A stretch of DNA of 64,000 bases from Saprospiraceae bacterium (GTDB lineage: Bacteria; Bacteroidota; Bacteroidia; Chitinophagales; Saprospiraceae), in NCBI GenBank assembly GCA_020627705.1, contig JAHDGJ010000018.1, positions 1 through 64,000 of the forward strand, in the 5' to 3' direction. A program made the translations under genes and the position numbers. Of the stretch, positions 37,305-46,890 are shown piece by piece. The first letter of the stretch is position 1, and each line of letters opens with the position of its first letter. The notes beneath the pieces were generated by a model. That model made no database searches. It had not been told where the DNA came from and was given only the letters and a program-made list of their open reading frames with translations.

Positions 37305-40300
37305 ATGATAAATCATAAAAATCTTCTCGTTTTTTCTTTCACACTCCTTTGTACCATTTGTTTTGGACAAACCGTGCCCATCTTAAATTATTCGGTCAAT
37401 AGTTACGGTCAAGTGGAGTTGGAAATTGAAGCTGAAGCAGACAAATATTATTCCTTAAGTGCGATACATCCTCCAAGTTTAAATTATGAATCGATTACTT
37501 CCATTACTTTGGGAGTAGATGGAAACATGATCATCTCGGAACCACTTGGGGCTTTCGATTTACAAAATTACAAGATTACGGAGCACTCTATTGCTAGCCC
37601 TGATGATTTGGATAATGATGGGATTAACGATATGGTCGAATTTAATGATATGCCCTCACAAGCTCCGCTAAACTTTGGCAATGAAGTACCTTTTATCGAC
37701 GGGAGTCTATCGATCCCCAATGCAGATGTGTATTCTCAGCTAGCCGTCATAGACGACAATATTCCATGGGCTCCTTTTCTTAACAATCAAGAATTTGCAA
37801 AGTTTGCCATCTTAAATCAAAATACCGATGAGCCTGAAGTCTACTTTATCAACAGCAACACGCACTACATTCATGCAGACTTCTTGGCTACAATCAATAC
37901 AACGGGTGCTGATGTAGTTACCGGAGAGGTTGTTTTTAATCCAAATGAAATTCTACCGAATGGAGCTATTGGCTCGTATTCTTTCAACTATTCTTTTGGT
38001 AATTCCTACACTTTTGAACACACAAGAAGAACATTTGAACTCTTAGCGGCGAACATGCCTTACCTCAATAACAATTTACAGCATTTCATAGGCGCTCAAG
38101 GCGAAAATCAATACCTCAATGTATACAAAGATGATTATGAAGGCTCTAGATTAAATGTTGTTTTGGAATCAGAGGTTTTTGCGGATGTTGATTTTATACC
38201 TTTTCATCAAGCAGAAGGCTTTGGCTTCTTTAGAGCGATGCAATTGGATGAAAATCCTGGCTCAAGAGATATTGTGCTTTATGACGCCTTACCAAATTCA
38301 TTGCCACGTGTTGGAGGCATAATAACCTCAGTAGTACAAACGCCTTTGTCACATGTGAACTTGAGAGCGATTCAAGACAATGTCCCAAATGCTTATATCA
38401 AAGAACCACTAGAAATAGATTCGATTGCCAATCTAATCGGGAAATATATTTACTACAAAGTAGAACAAGACAACTATCACATTCGAGAAGCTACATTAGA
38501 TGAAGTAAACGAATGGTTTGAAAAACTCAGACCTACAGAAGAGCAAATTCCAGACAGGGATCTGTCACAAACAGAAATTTTGCCCTTGGACGAAATTGAT
38601 TTTGGAATGTCTAATGCATTTGGCGCTAAGTGTACGAATGTAGCAACCATGCGCACTTTTGGTTTCCCTGAGAACACCATACCTGATGGTTTTGGGATTC
38701 CCTTTTACTACTATGACGAATTCATGAAGTATAATGGCTTTTATGATTCTGTACAAGTAATGTTGGCTAATCCTGACTTTCACACAGATCTCGAACTTAG
38801 AATCGATGTTTTGAAAGAATTTAGAAGGACAATTAAGGATGCTGATTTGCCACAATGGATGCTCGATGATTTGCAAGCAATGCATGACGCCTTCCCAGAG
38901 GGGACCAATGTAAGGGTACGATCAAGTACTAACAATGAAGATTTACCCGGATTTAGCGGCGCAGGTTTATATACTTCCAAGACACAGTATTTGGACGAAG
39001 GACATATTTCCAAATCTGTAAAACAAGTCTATGCGAGTATGTGGAACTTCAGAGCTTATGAAGAAAGAGATTTTTATCGCGTGGACCACTACGTAGCCGC
39101 TATGGGATTACTTTGTCACCCCAATTATCAAGAAGAGAAATCCAACGGAGTGGGCATTAGTCTCGATCCTATTTATCAAACTGAAGCCACATTTTACTTA
39201 AACACACAAGTTGGAGAATCCCTTATCACCAATCCAGACGCCAATTCTATCCCTGAGGAGATATTGCTGAGTCAAGATCCAGTGGAGGGCTATTTTGTTT
39301 TAAGAAATTCAAACTTGGTGCCTGATGGTGAATTGGTTATGGACGAAGGTTATCTTAATTTAATGCGAGATTACCTCAAGGTAATACATGATGAGTTCGA
39401 GATTCTTTATGATGTTGTAGGAGCTGAAGGATTTGGAATGGACATAGAATATAAGGTCACAGCTCAAGACCAACTCATCATAAAACAGGCAAGACCATGG
39501 GTCTCATTTTGGGCAGAAATTAATGCAACATTTGATTTAGCTGTTCAAGAAATAGTCGATCCTCAAAGTGCAGCAAACCTTTCTAACGCACAATTGATTA
39601 TTGCTCAAGTTGGAAACGAGGGACTAAAAAAGATGAGTGATTTTGATCTTTCTTTATATGTGGACAACCAGTTTGTCGAAACCTTAGAAATTGGCGACGA
39701 ACTTAGTCCACAATCTTCTGCTGAATATCAATTTACTGTACCTCAAGATTTTTCTGTAATTGGAGATTATAACGTAGAGATAATCGTGCAACATCAAGAA
39801 GATGGCTATTCAAAAAATGATACACTTACAAGCGTAATCAGTCATTTGCATTTATTGGAAGGAAGTTTAGAAGCGCAATTTGATAGCGCAGGATGTGGCG
39901 AAGAATTGCATGTTCTGGCTTTTGTAACAAATTATGGTGAAGAGACATTTTCGGACACCAAAATTGAAGTAACGGTGAATGGCATGGTTGTAGATCTTAT
40001 TACCTACGATTATAGCATACCTTATTTGGCGACTGTAGAAATCCCAATTGTGATCACGGACAACTTACAATCAACAGAAAACGAAATCTCCTTAGAACTC
40101 AAAGAAGTTAATGGCCAACAAGATGCTATAGTAGACAACAACAGTGCTACGATAGAAGCGAGTTTGGATAATAGCTTCAATGAAATAACTTTTATCATCA
40201 ATGCAGATAATTACCCAGAAGAAACTTCTTGGCAATTGTATGATGAAAACAACGCAGAAATAGTTGCTTCAGGAAGCATGGTTAATGGACAAGTGCAAAG

Positions 40301-41009
40301 TGTAGAGAACATTTGCGTCGATTATAATTCTTGTTTTTCTCTAACGGTTTTTGACTCATACGGCGATGGTATTTGCTGCAGTTATGGCTCTGGCAATTTC
40401 TTAATGTTAAATTTTGCAGGAGAAACCATATTTGTAAATGATGGAGAATTCGAAACAGAAGTCACCGAAATATTTTGTCCGGGAGATGGATGTTTGCTTT
40501 CGGCGGAGATCAACACCACATTAGCTTCTTCGGAAACTACTGCAGACGGCAGCATATCAATTAACCCTTCCAATGGAGAAACGCCATATCAATACAGCAT
40601 TGATGGAGGAATCACTTTTGTTGGTTCGAGTTTTTTCACAGGTCTATTGCCAGGCACTTATATGATAGTGGTAAGAGATGCTTCTGACAATTGTGTTTAT
40701 GAAGAGACTATAGAGCTTGGATTCGAAATCATGAGTAGCACCTCTCAAGCTCAGGAAGCACTCTTTAAAATCTATCCAAACCCAACCAGGGACGCCATTA
40801 CCATTGAGACACAATCATTTATTTCGACAAATACAATCCAAATTGCAGTGTATAACAATCTTGGCAAAGTCGTGCTCAGAGATCAAATCGAAGTAAGCGG
40901 TGAATCAAGTTCAAAGAACATATCTTTCGTAGACTTCGAAGCTGGGACTTACTTTGTTAGATGTTATAACGAACTGAATGAAAAGACCTACAAGATTATA
41001 AGGCTTTAA
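37305..41009 (+). CDS. Secreted glucan-dikinase-like protein with T9SS sorting domain
   Basis: This 1,234-residue protein is exported (signal peptide residues 1-21, ending CFGQ). Residues about 335-400 hold a PEP-utiliser-type phospho-His domain (TPLSHVNLRAIQDNVP, His350), and residues about 430-735 the PPDK-type ATP-binding domain (FGAKCTNVATM, RVRSSTNNEDLPGFSGAG, QARPW). In PEP synthase and PPDK the His domain follows the ATP domain; here it precedes it, as in alpha-glucan water dikinase, whose motif also reads LSHVxxRA. Then come two CARDB-like beta domains (742-960), a CysCys-type domain with DSYGDGICC (960-1065), a SprB-like repeat and a T9SS tail (about 1150-1234). The glucan target is inference. 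Confidence 0.8.
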   Translation: MINHKNLLVFSFTLLCTICFGQTVPILNYSVNSYGQVELEIEAEADKYYSLSAIHPPSLNYESITSITLGVDGNMIISEPLGAFDLQNYKITEHSIASPDDLDNDGINDMVEFNDMPSQAPLNFGNEVPFIDGSLSIPNADVYSQLAVIDDNIPWAPFLNNQEFAKFAILNQNTDEPEVYFINSNTHYIHADFLATINTTGADVVTGEVVFNPNEILPNGAIGSYSFNYSFGNSYTFEHTRRTFELLAANMPYLNNNLQHFIGAQGENQYLNVYKDDYEGSRLNVVLESEVFADVDFIPFHQAEGFGFFRAMQLDENPGSRDIVLYDALPNSLPRVGGIITSVVQTPLSHVNLRAIQDNVPNAYIKEPLEIDSIANLIGKYIYYKVEQDNYHIREATLDEVNEWFEKLRPTEEQIPDRDLSQTEILPLDEIDFGMSNAFGAKCTNVATMRTFGFPENTIPDGFGIPFYYYDEFMKYNGFYDSVQVMLANPDFHTDLELRIDVLKEFRRTIKDADLPQWMLDDLQAMHDAFPEGTNVRVRSSTNNEDLPGFSGAGLYTSKTQYLDEGHISKSVKQVYASMWNFRAYEERDFYRVDHYVAAMGLLCHPNYQEEKSNGVGISLDPIYQTEATFYLNTQVGESLITNPDANSIPEEILLSQDPVEGYFVLRNSNLVPDGELVMDEGYLNLMRDYLKVIHDEFEILYDVVGAEGFGMDIEYKVTAQDQLIIKQARPWVSFWAEINATFDLAVQEIVDPQSAANLSNAQLIIAQVGNEGLKKMSDFDLSLYVDNQFVETLEIGDELSPQSSAEYQFTVPQDFSVIGDYNVEIIVQHQEDGYSKNDTLTSVISHLHLLEGSLEAQFDSAGCGEELHVLAFVTNYGEETFSDTKIEVTVNGMVVDLITYDYSIPYLATVEIPIVITDNLQSTENEISLELKEVNGQQDAIVDNNSATIEASLDNSFNEITFIINADNYPEETSWQLYDENNAEIVASGSMVNGQVQSVENICVDYNSCFSLTVFDSYGDGICCSYGSGNFLMLNFAGETIFVNDGEFETEVTEIFCPGDGCLLSAEINTTLASSETTADGSISINPSNGETPYQYSIDGGITFVGSSFFTGLLPGTYMIVVRDASDNCVYEETIELGFEIMSSTSQAQEALFKIYPNPTRDAITIETQSFISTNTIQIAVYNNLGKVVLRDQIEVSGESSSKNISFVDFEAGTYFVRCYNELNEKTYKIIRL

Positions 41010-41020
41010 ATACAATTTAT

Positions 41021-41049
41021 AGCTGGGATCAAATAAAATGATCCCAGCT
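41021..41049. terminator. Stem-loop after the dikinase-like gene
   Basis: AGCTGGGATCA (41021-41031) pairs perfectly with TGATCCCAGCT (41039-41049) around a 7-nt A/T loop. The stem is strong, but the T-tract after it is poor (TAAATTTTGG), so it may act as a terminator or an mRNA 3' stabiliser. Confidence 0.65.
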
Positions 41050-41175
41050 TAAATTTTGGCTTTATCATTTGAGAATATCATTTGAACGCCTGTTTCCAAA
41101 GCACTGCTACAAGCATTCTTCGGCCAAAATTCCAAACATAAACCAGATCAGTTCATAACATACTGATTAAAATTA

Positions 41176-41183
41176 TATCTTCG
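41176..41183 (+). promoter_or_regulatory. Possible -7 box of the cold-shock-domain gene
   Basis: TATCTTCG at 41176-41183 is one base away from a common form of the Bacteroidota -7 element and gives a leader of about 90 nt before the ATG at 41280. No clear TTTG -33 element is seen at a good distance. A long leader is usual for cold-shock genes, but nothing folded was recognised in it. Confidence 0.3.
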
Positions 41184-41279
41184 CGGCTCAAGTTTACATT
41201 CAATTCAAACTAAGTAGCTGAACTTTTTCTAATTACCTTAGGTTGTGTGTAATACACTAAATAATCTTAAAACAATTTT

Positions 41280-41786
41280 ATGGCAGATAGTTTCCAAAAA
41301 AAAGAACGAGAAAAAAAACGAAGAAAACGAAAAGAAGACAAGAAGGATAAAAAATTAAACAAAAAGAATTCTGATCACAAAGAACCAGAATTTATGTACG
41401 TCGATCATTTTGGAAATCTTACTGCAACACCGCCTGATCCTGCGAATCAAGAAGAAATTGAATTAGAAGACATTCAAATAAGTATACCAAAGAGCGATGG
41501 CTCAGGCCCTATGTCTTTTGTAAAAAAAGGTGTGGTTAAATTCTTTAAAGCTGAAGAACAATATGGCTTCATTAAGGATACCATGACCAATAAAGAGTAT
41601 TACATCAATGGTAAAAACATCAAAGGAGTAATAAAAGACAATGATAAAGTGAGCTTTGAAATTACCGACAGCCCAAGAGGTAAAGTCGCAACTAATGTAG
41701 AAGTCTTTATAGAAGTAAAAGAAGTTAAAAAAGTTGTAGAGCCCAAGGACACAGTGAAAAAAGACAGCTCAGAAACTGCTGAATAA
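41280..41786 (+). CDS. Cold-shock-domain protein with basic N-terminal extension
   Basis: This 168-residue protein begins with a Lys/Arg/Glu-rich tail (KKEREKKRRKRKEDKKDKK), and residues about 80-145 contain a cold-shock (CspA/S1-like) domain with the RNP1-like KKGVVKFFKAEEQYGFIKD. The C-terminus is Lys/Glu-rich and flexible. Cold-shock domains bind single-stranded RNA or DNA and melt structure. The basic tail suggests ribosome or RNA contacts. It is convergent with an RRM-type gene, separated only by a shared terminator. Confidence 0.88.
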   Translation: MADSFQKKEREKKRRKRKEDKKDKKLNKKNSDHKEPEFMYVDHFGNLTATPPDPANQEEIELEDIQISIPKSDGSGPMSFVKKGVVKFFKAEEQYGFIKDTMTNKEYYINGKNIKGVIKDNDKVSFEITDSPRGKVATNVEVFIEVKEVKKVVEPKDTVKKDSSETAE

Positions 41787-41806
41787 ACTCAATCCAAAGA
41801 AAAATA

Positions 41807-41842
41807 AAAAGGGGTCGATATAAACTATCAACCCCTTTTTTT
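41807..41842. terminator. Bidirectional rho-independent terminator
   Basis: GGGGTCGATA (41811-41820) and TATCAACCCC (41826-41835) form a stem with one mismatch and a 5-nt loop. It is flanked by an A-run on the left and seven Ts on the right, so it can terminate both the plus-strand cold-shock gene and the minus-strand RRM gene. Confidence 0.8.
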
Positions 41843-41863
41843 ATGTCGTTAAGTAATTATCTC

Positions 41864-42154
41864 TTAATAACGATTGTCTCGGTAATTTGATCTTCCTCGA
41901 TCGCTTCTCTCTTTTCTAGGCTCTGCTTTCTTCACAACAATCGTTCTTCCATCCATATCAGTATCATTCAATGCATTGATAGCTTCCTTAGCCTCATCAT
42001 CATTTGGCATTTCAACAAAACCAAATCCTTTCGAACGACCAGTCATTCTGTCTGTGATAATGTTGACAGACTCAACAGCACCGAATTCCTCAAAAGAAGT
42101 TCTTAAACTAGACTCAGAAGTGTCATAGTTTAACTTAGTAACAAAAATATTCAT
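41864..42154 (-). CDS. RNA recognition motif (RRM) protein
   Basis: This 96-residue single-RRM protein has IFVTKLNYD (RNP2) at the start and SKGFGFVEM (RNP1) near residue 50, followed by an Arg/Asp/Gly-rich tail (KERSDRGRSNYRDNRY). Proteins of this type are cold-induced in Bacteroidota and cyanobacteria, and probably act as RNA chaperones. The start is ATG at 42154. Its convergent pairing with a cold-shock-domain gene suggests a shared response, although nothing in the sequence shows joint regulation. Confidence 0.93.
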   Translation of the reverse strand: MNIFVTKLNYDTSESSLRTSFEEFGAVESVNIITDRMTGRSKGFGFVEMPNDDEAKEAINALNDTDMDGRTIVVKKAEPRKERSDRGRSNYRDNRY

Positions 42155-42335
42155 TATAAAATTTTAAAAATTATTTAAAGAGCGACTTAAGAAGAAATTA
42201 TATCTGAGCTAAATGAAGCAATGAATTATAACACTTAAAGGAACTCATTTTCGCAACAAAGGTATACTTATTATTTTATGCAAGTCGATTTTATATAATA
42301 TGTATTATTTCCCTTGCTTAGGCGTACCCTCTACC

Positions 42336-43823
42336 CTATTTTAATTTAGAAAGGTCTCGCCACCCAAGTTTCCGCATATTGAATTTCTCAAAATTGAATT
42401 TCCATTTTACTTTTGAGCCAACAAGAACTTTTAAAATACCGAAGTAATCCTTCTTGAACGTTTGCAAGCGTTTATTTTTATAATAGACTTCATTTTTACT
42501 TTTAGCCTGCACATGTCTTAAGGGCATGCCTCTCTCTTGTAGAAAGTAAGCTGCTTTCAGAAGATCATCCCCTTTTTTACTCTTCAAATTCAAATCGTTA
42601 AGCAAGGCAATTAATTCTTCAAATGATTTTGGGTTATATAACGAGTCTAACGATTGATAAAAATTCTTTCCATAAGTTATGGATGGTATATTCCAATAAG
42701 CTGACTCAATCGCAGTGCGAGAACCAAAGGACAAAACTTTATCACTTGCCAACATTAATGCATAGGTACTGATGGAGCTTTCTGGCCTAATTATTTCAAG
42801 ATTGTTTAATCCAGCCGCGTTCAACTCTTGCAATTGTCGTGTACTAATGCCTTTCAAATTTGGGTGAAACCGCAGATAGAATTTGACTTTCGAATTACTT
42901 CTCATCGCTTGGCAAATTCTAATAATGATTTCGTTTTGATTTTCAAATAAGTCATGACTCCATTCCTTAATTGATTTAAACTCATCTTCCGAAGAATTGA
43001 AAATCGAAACATTATGTATACTTGGATCAAATCCTCTTGGCAACTCTTCCGATTTTTGCCCTACGGTAAAATCAGTCTCCGTCTTTATTGCTCCTTCCTT
43101 TTTTTCTTTGTACCAGGTATTGGCAATCTCAAATTTGTCAGGGCCTGCTTCATTCCACAGAGCATTCATACTCTCTTTTCGATGAGCAATGCTGTGGACC
43201 GTATTGTTTTGTATTAATTGATATTTTGAAAAATTAGCTCCTCGTTCGTGCGTATAATAATTAATCCCTAAACTTTTACAGAGCTCTTTCAATGGAAAAA
43301 CTTCATAGAATCGAGCATTAAATAGAAGCACATCCGTTACTCTATGCGCTTCCAAAATTGTATGATAAAAATCGACCAAAGCCTTCGCTTGTGAAATAAA
43401 CCGATCTATAAGCTCATGATTTATTCTCGGGTCGTAATCCGCATCTCTAGAAATTGAAATCAGAGACGATCCAATACCTCGGCCAATCTCTATTCCTCGA
43501 TAAGAATAAGCCATTAACTCATCCACTGTGTCAAAAGGGTTCAGCTCAATATTATGCTCTCTTGATGCTTGTGGAGGACTGTATATCTTATCCCAATCAA
43601 ATTGATCTACAACATTGACCTGTGTTCGTTTTCGGCAAAGATGGCAAGCGATGTTATTGTGCACAGGATTTAAAGAACACGATGGCAATTGTCCAGTGCA
43701 TCTTACCAATATTTTCTTTTGATAGTGATCAAAATGATTTTCTATCACTTCTCGTTCTATTGCCAAATGCGACAGACTAATCCCCGGTGTGGCATAAACC
43801 AAAAGCGTTTTATCCGTAGACAT
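42336..43823 (-). CDS. Capsule-polysaccharide-type glycosyltransferase
   Basis: This protein of about 495 residues begins at the ATG at 43823 (MSTDKTLL); a start nine bases upstream is also possible. It resembles CapP/KpsS-like surface polysaccharide enzymes: THERGANFSKY and RFHPNLKG suggest the nucleotide-sugar fold, and ASDKVLSFGSRTAIESAYWNIPSITYG matches the donor-binding end of such transferases. It is the last gene of the nonulosonic-acid operon and probably adds the finished sugar to a surface glycan. Linkage and acceptor are unknown. Confidence 0.65.
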   Translation of the reverse strand: MSTDKTLLVYATPGISLSHLAIEREVIENHFDHYQKKILVRCTGQLPSCSLNPVHNNIACHLCRKRTQVNVVDQFDWDKIYSPPQASREHNIELNPFDTVDELMAYSYRGIEIGRGIGSSLISISRDADYDPRINHELIDRFISQAKALVDFYHTILEAHRVTDVLLFNARFYEVFPLKELCKSLGINYYTHERGANFSKYQLIQNNTVHSIAHRKESMNALWNEAGPDKFEIANTWYKEKKEGAIKTETDFTVGQKSEELPRGFDPSIHNVSIFNSSEDEFKSIKEWSHDLFENQNEIIIRICQAMRSNSKVKFYLRFHPNLKGISTRQLQELNAAGLNNLEIIRPESSISTYALMLASDKVLSFGSRTAIESAYWNIPSITYGKNFYQSLDSLYNPKSFEELIALLNDLNLKSKKGDDLLKAAYFLQERGMPLRHVQAKSKNEVYYKNKRLQTFKKDYFGILKVLVGSKVKWKFNFEKFNMRKLGWRDLSKLK

Positions 43824-44808
43824 GTTTTTCAATTATCTTAGATACTTTACTGAGCGGAGAATTGACGAAATATTCTTTTGATTTTTGATGGATCCGTTCG
43901 AGCACCTTTTTTTTCTGAAGAACTTCATTCATTTTTTCAATGCTTTCATCTACGCTTTTGCATATATCCACACAGAGATGCTCTTCTTTTAATTCTTGCA
44001 CCAAATGAAAGCGGTCTTCCTGATTAATGATGTTAATCGCAGGTAATCCAGCAAAAGCCGCTTCGTAAGAAGTAAGTCCGCCTTTTAGAATAGCGAGATT
44101 GCAATTTGCCATAATCCTCCACATGTTCTTATTGGTTCTGGCTAAAATTATTTCGTGATTGGCATTTGTGGCAATAGAATCTGAAAGCTCCCTATAGTTG
44201 TGTTCAAAACCTTCTCCGATGATTACCCAAAATAAAACGGAACCTGGAATTCCTTTTAGTTTCTTCAAGCATTCTAAAGTTAAATTCTCAGGATCAGTCC
44301 CGCCCATACTGATTGCAATATTAAGCGTATGCTCTTTTAGATTTCTTTGAAAGGCTTCGGTTGAAATTCGATGACAATCTGCTCGTATTATACTGTACTC
44401 CATTCCTCCAAAAACTCGCAGTGTATCAGGTGGTGTTGGATTGATATATTTTGTTCGCGTAATTAACGAATCTGCAAAGTCCAAAGCATTACTAATAGGC
44501 GAGATCGAAATAATTTTAGAACCTGCCTTTTTTAAATCTATCAAAAAAGACTCTTCAAATTTCAATGCATCCAAAACGTATACTGCTTCACTCTGTACCT
44601 TCAACTCCTTTTCGTTTAAGAGTCGAACAATGGAATAATTTGGCGTATCAAGCTGATGCGACCATTCTATGTTAGAAATGAAATAAAACGCAATAGAAAG
44701 ATCAAGTTCTTTCGAAATATAATCCGCTAACGTTTTTGATCTAATAAAATGACCTAAGCCATCATTGATCGAGGCTTTACAAACAAACACCAAACTACCC
44801 TTAGGCAT
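43810..44808 (-). CDS. PseG-like nucleotide-sugar hydrolase
   Basis: This 332-residue protein has the two Rossmann-like domains of GT28/PseG. The opening CKASINDGLGHFIRSKTLADYI includes the family's catalytic His in GLGH, and NLAILKGGLTSYEAAFAGLPAIN holds the nucleotide-binding end. PseG removes UDP from UDP-2,4-diacetamido sugars before condensation to pseudaminic acid. It overlaps the synthase gene by 8 bp and lies in the same operon. The exact sugar cannot be decided; a glycosyltransferase role is the alternative. Confidence 0.75.
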   Translation of the reverse strand: MPKGSLVFVCKASINDGLGHFIRSKTLADYISKELDLSIAFYFISNIEWSHQLDTPNYSIVRLLNEKELKVQSEAVYVLDALKFEESFLIDLKKAGSKIISISPISNALDFADSLITRTKYINPTPPDTLRVFGGMEYSIIRADCHRISTEAFQRNLKEHTLNIAISMGGTDPENLTLECLKKLKGIPGSVLFWVIIGEGFEHNYRELSDSIATNANHEIILARTNKNMWRIMANCNLAILKGGLTSYEAAFAGLPAINIINQEDRFHLVQELKEEHLCVDICKSVDESIEKMNEVLQKKKVLERIHQKSKEYFVNSPLSKVSKIIEKHVYG

Positions 44809-45811
44809 TGGAAATCATTTGGAGTGAAAAAGGATCATATTGGTTTACATCAACTTCAAGTTTTTCTCCAACAAGTAAATCAATTTGATTTGGACTCATT
44901 TCGTTACTGGGACGGACACATAAGATGTCCTCATCTTTTAGTATTTCTCCTTTTTTCAAATCTCTAGAGGCATACAACGACCTACGTGCACGTTCAGCGG
45001 TATATGCTTCCTTGGCGTCAATTTTTTCGGTTTGAGGATAGTACGAAACTTCGATGTCTCTTAAAGAATTTACGTATGAGGTAAACTCCTTTACATTTTG
45101 CGCATGCTTATGATCAAAACCTTCCAAACTATTGTCAAAGGTGTAATGCTTTTCAAAATATCGAGCTCCAATACAATACGCGGCAATAGCGGATTCGTTG
45201 GTCCGTGTGTGGTCAGAAAAACCCAGCTCCAAACCAAATTCTTTTTTATAGATTTCTAGCATGTTGACATTTGCCTTTTCGGAAGGGCAAGGATAAATAG
45301 ACACACAATGCATGAGTACGATATTGTCAAAATGCACTTTGGCCAATTCGTTTAAACTAAATTCGATTTCTTTTAAGGTTGACATCCCGGTAGATAAGAT
45401 CATCTTGATCCCGGTCGAAGCGACTTGTCTAAGCAAACGAATATTGGTTAAATCACAAGAGGCTATTTTAATGTATGGCGGTTGAAAAGAACTTAACAAA
45501 GCCAGTCCTTTTTCGTCAAAAACAGATCCACTAAATGCGATCCCTTTTTGATCACAATAATCTTTTAATGTAGCATACTGCTCATCACTAAGCACCGTGC
45601 TCATTCTATTTTTAATGACATCCTTAATGTCATAGTGGCCATATGCATAATCCCCTGGCAAATACAAACCCCAGGGATTAATAATTTGAAATTTTACTGA
45701 ATCTGCACCTGCTTCTTTGGCAATATCTATCAGTTTGTGTGCATAATCCATTCGGCCGTTGTGGTTTACCCCAGCTTCCCCAATGATATATGCTCTTTGC
45801 GTAGTACTCAT
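44801..45811 (-). CDS. Nonulosonic acid synthase (NeuB/PseI/LegI family)
   Basis: This 336-residue protein has the NeuB (TIM barrel) domain with IGEAGVNHNG near residues 10-19 and GADSVKFQ following, then HCVSIYPCPSEKANVNML as the PEP-binding part. The C-terminal SAF/antifreeze-like domain (residues about 280-336) is present. It condenses PEP with a hexosamine derivative to give sialic, legionaminic or pseudaminic acid. The PseG-like neighbour favours pseudaminic-type, but both are possible. The start is ATG at 45811. Confidence 0.9.
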   Translation of the reverse strand: MSTTQRAYIIGEAGVNHNGRMDYAHKLIDIAKEAGADSVKFQIINPWGLYLPGDYAYGHYDIKDVIKNRMSTVLSDEQYATLKDYCDQKGIAFSGSVFDEKGLALLSSFQPPYIKIASCDLTNIRLLRQVASTGIKMILSTGMSTLKEIEFSLNELAKVHFDNIVLMHCVSIYPCPSEKANVNMLEIYKKEFGLELGFSDHTRTNESAIAAYCIGARYFEKHYTFDNSLEGFDHKHAQNVKEFTSYVNSLRDIEVSYYPQTEKIDAKEAYTAERARRSLYASRDLKKGEILKDEDILCVRPSNEMSPNQIDLLVGEKLEVDVNQYDPFSLQMISNA

Positions 45812-45828
45812 TTATCGGCCTTTTAAGA

Positions 45829-46890
45829 TTAGATCATATCAGCAAAAGCGCTAAAATTCGTTTTAAAAACGTCTTTAATTTCTTTCCATTTGGTGCCTGC
45901 CAATTTGGATTTTATTTGCTCCAAATCACTCAAATTGTCTATTCTCTGCTTAATCTCACCGACTACATTATCTTTCATATAATTGACGTTCCATTCATCC
46001 AAACCAATGGCATCTACTAGGCTTAAGGCTCTCTGATCATAGCTTACTTTAATCGTTGGAATACCCATAGATAAGCATGGAATAAAGGAGTGTAATCTAA
46101 ATGTTAGATTTAAGCGCGTAGACCTCAACAAGTCTAAGAATTTATAGGCATCATCGGTATATAAATAATCGACTCCTTTAAAGGAGTCTGCAAAGCCAAT
46201 ATCTCGATGATCGTGACAAAGTATTTTAATATTTGAAAATCCTTTCTCCTTTAAATAATCGATCGTCTCTAATAAGGTTTCGCGCAATTCGTATTGCTTT
46301 ACAGGAGGGACAGACATAAGGTTTGGAGTACGAATTGATATCAAACAATCGGTTTGATACTTTGGGGCAATGCTTAATTTTTGAGGTATAAATTCATTTA
46401 AGAATAAAGTAGGACACGTCCCTAAAATATTGTTACATCCTAGACTCGAAATATGGTCAACTGTAGCCTGATCCCGAGAAAGTGACAAGGCAGCCTTGTC
46501 ATTCAACAACTTCAAAGCTGCGTCAGAAATTACATCTGTTCTATCGACCAAATTGCCAGCTTTATTGTAGATCTTTCCTCTCGAAACTGAGCAAATCAAC
46601 AAGGGCTTATCCAGAGCTTTCATGGCAATAGGATCGATATCAATTTCTCCGTTTTCGTATAAGTTCCCACCCCCTAGTATAACACCATCTCCAAACTGAT
46701 TTATTTCGTAAATCGTGCTCTTGGTAAATCCTGCCTTTTTATGTGATTCGTATTTGTTGGTCGCGGGCAAAGAAATAATATTGATTGGTTTTTCTACAAA
46801 CGCTTCTTCAACAAATCCTTTGAGCGCAATATAAATCACATCATTACCAACATTGAAACCTTTCGGTCTTATGGAATAAAGGTTAATCAT
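45829..46890 (-). CDS. Polysaccharide pyruvyl transferase family protein
   Basis: This 353-residue protein has the family's GNDVIYIALKGF and GDGVILGGGNLYENGEI motifs near the start, CVG-like LSRDQATVDHISSLG in the middle, and FRLHSFIPCLSMGIPTIKVSYD as the conserved final block. It adds a pyruvate ketal to a glycan residue, or may be used for a related transfer. Its presence in a nonulosonic-acid operon is notable. It overlaps the cytidylyltransferase gene by 8 bp. The start is ATG at 46890. Confidence 0.82.
   Translation of the reverse strand: MINLYSIRPKGFNVGNDVIYIALKGFVEEAFVEKPINIISLPATNKYESHKKAGFTKSTIYEINQFGDGVILGGGNLYENGEIDIDPIAMKALDKPLLICSVSRGKIYNKAGNLVDRTDVISDAALKLLNDKAALSLSRDQATVDHISSLGCNNILGTCPTLFLNEFIPQKLSIAPKYQTDCLISIRTPNLMSVPPVKQYELRETLLETIDYLKEKGFSNIKILCHDHRDIGFADSFKGVDYLYTDDAYKFLDLLRSTRLNLTFRLHSFIPCLSMGIPTIKVSYDQRALSLVDAIGLDEWNVNYMKDNVVGEIKQRIDNLSDLEQIKSKLAGTKWKEIKDVFKTNFSAFADMI

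Noticed and set aside
41280-41400. Possible nuclear-localisation-like basic run in the cold-shock protein
   Set aside because: Basic tails are common in bacterial RNA-binding proteins; no meaning was assigned beyond charge.
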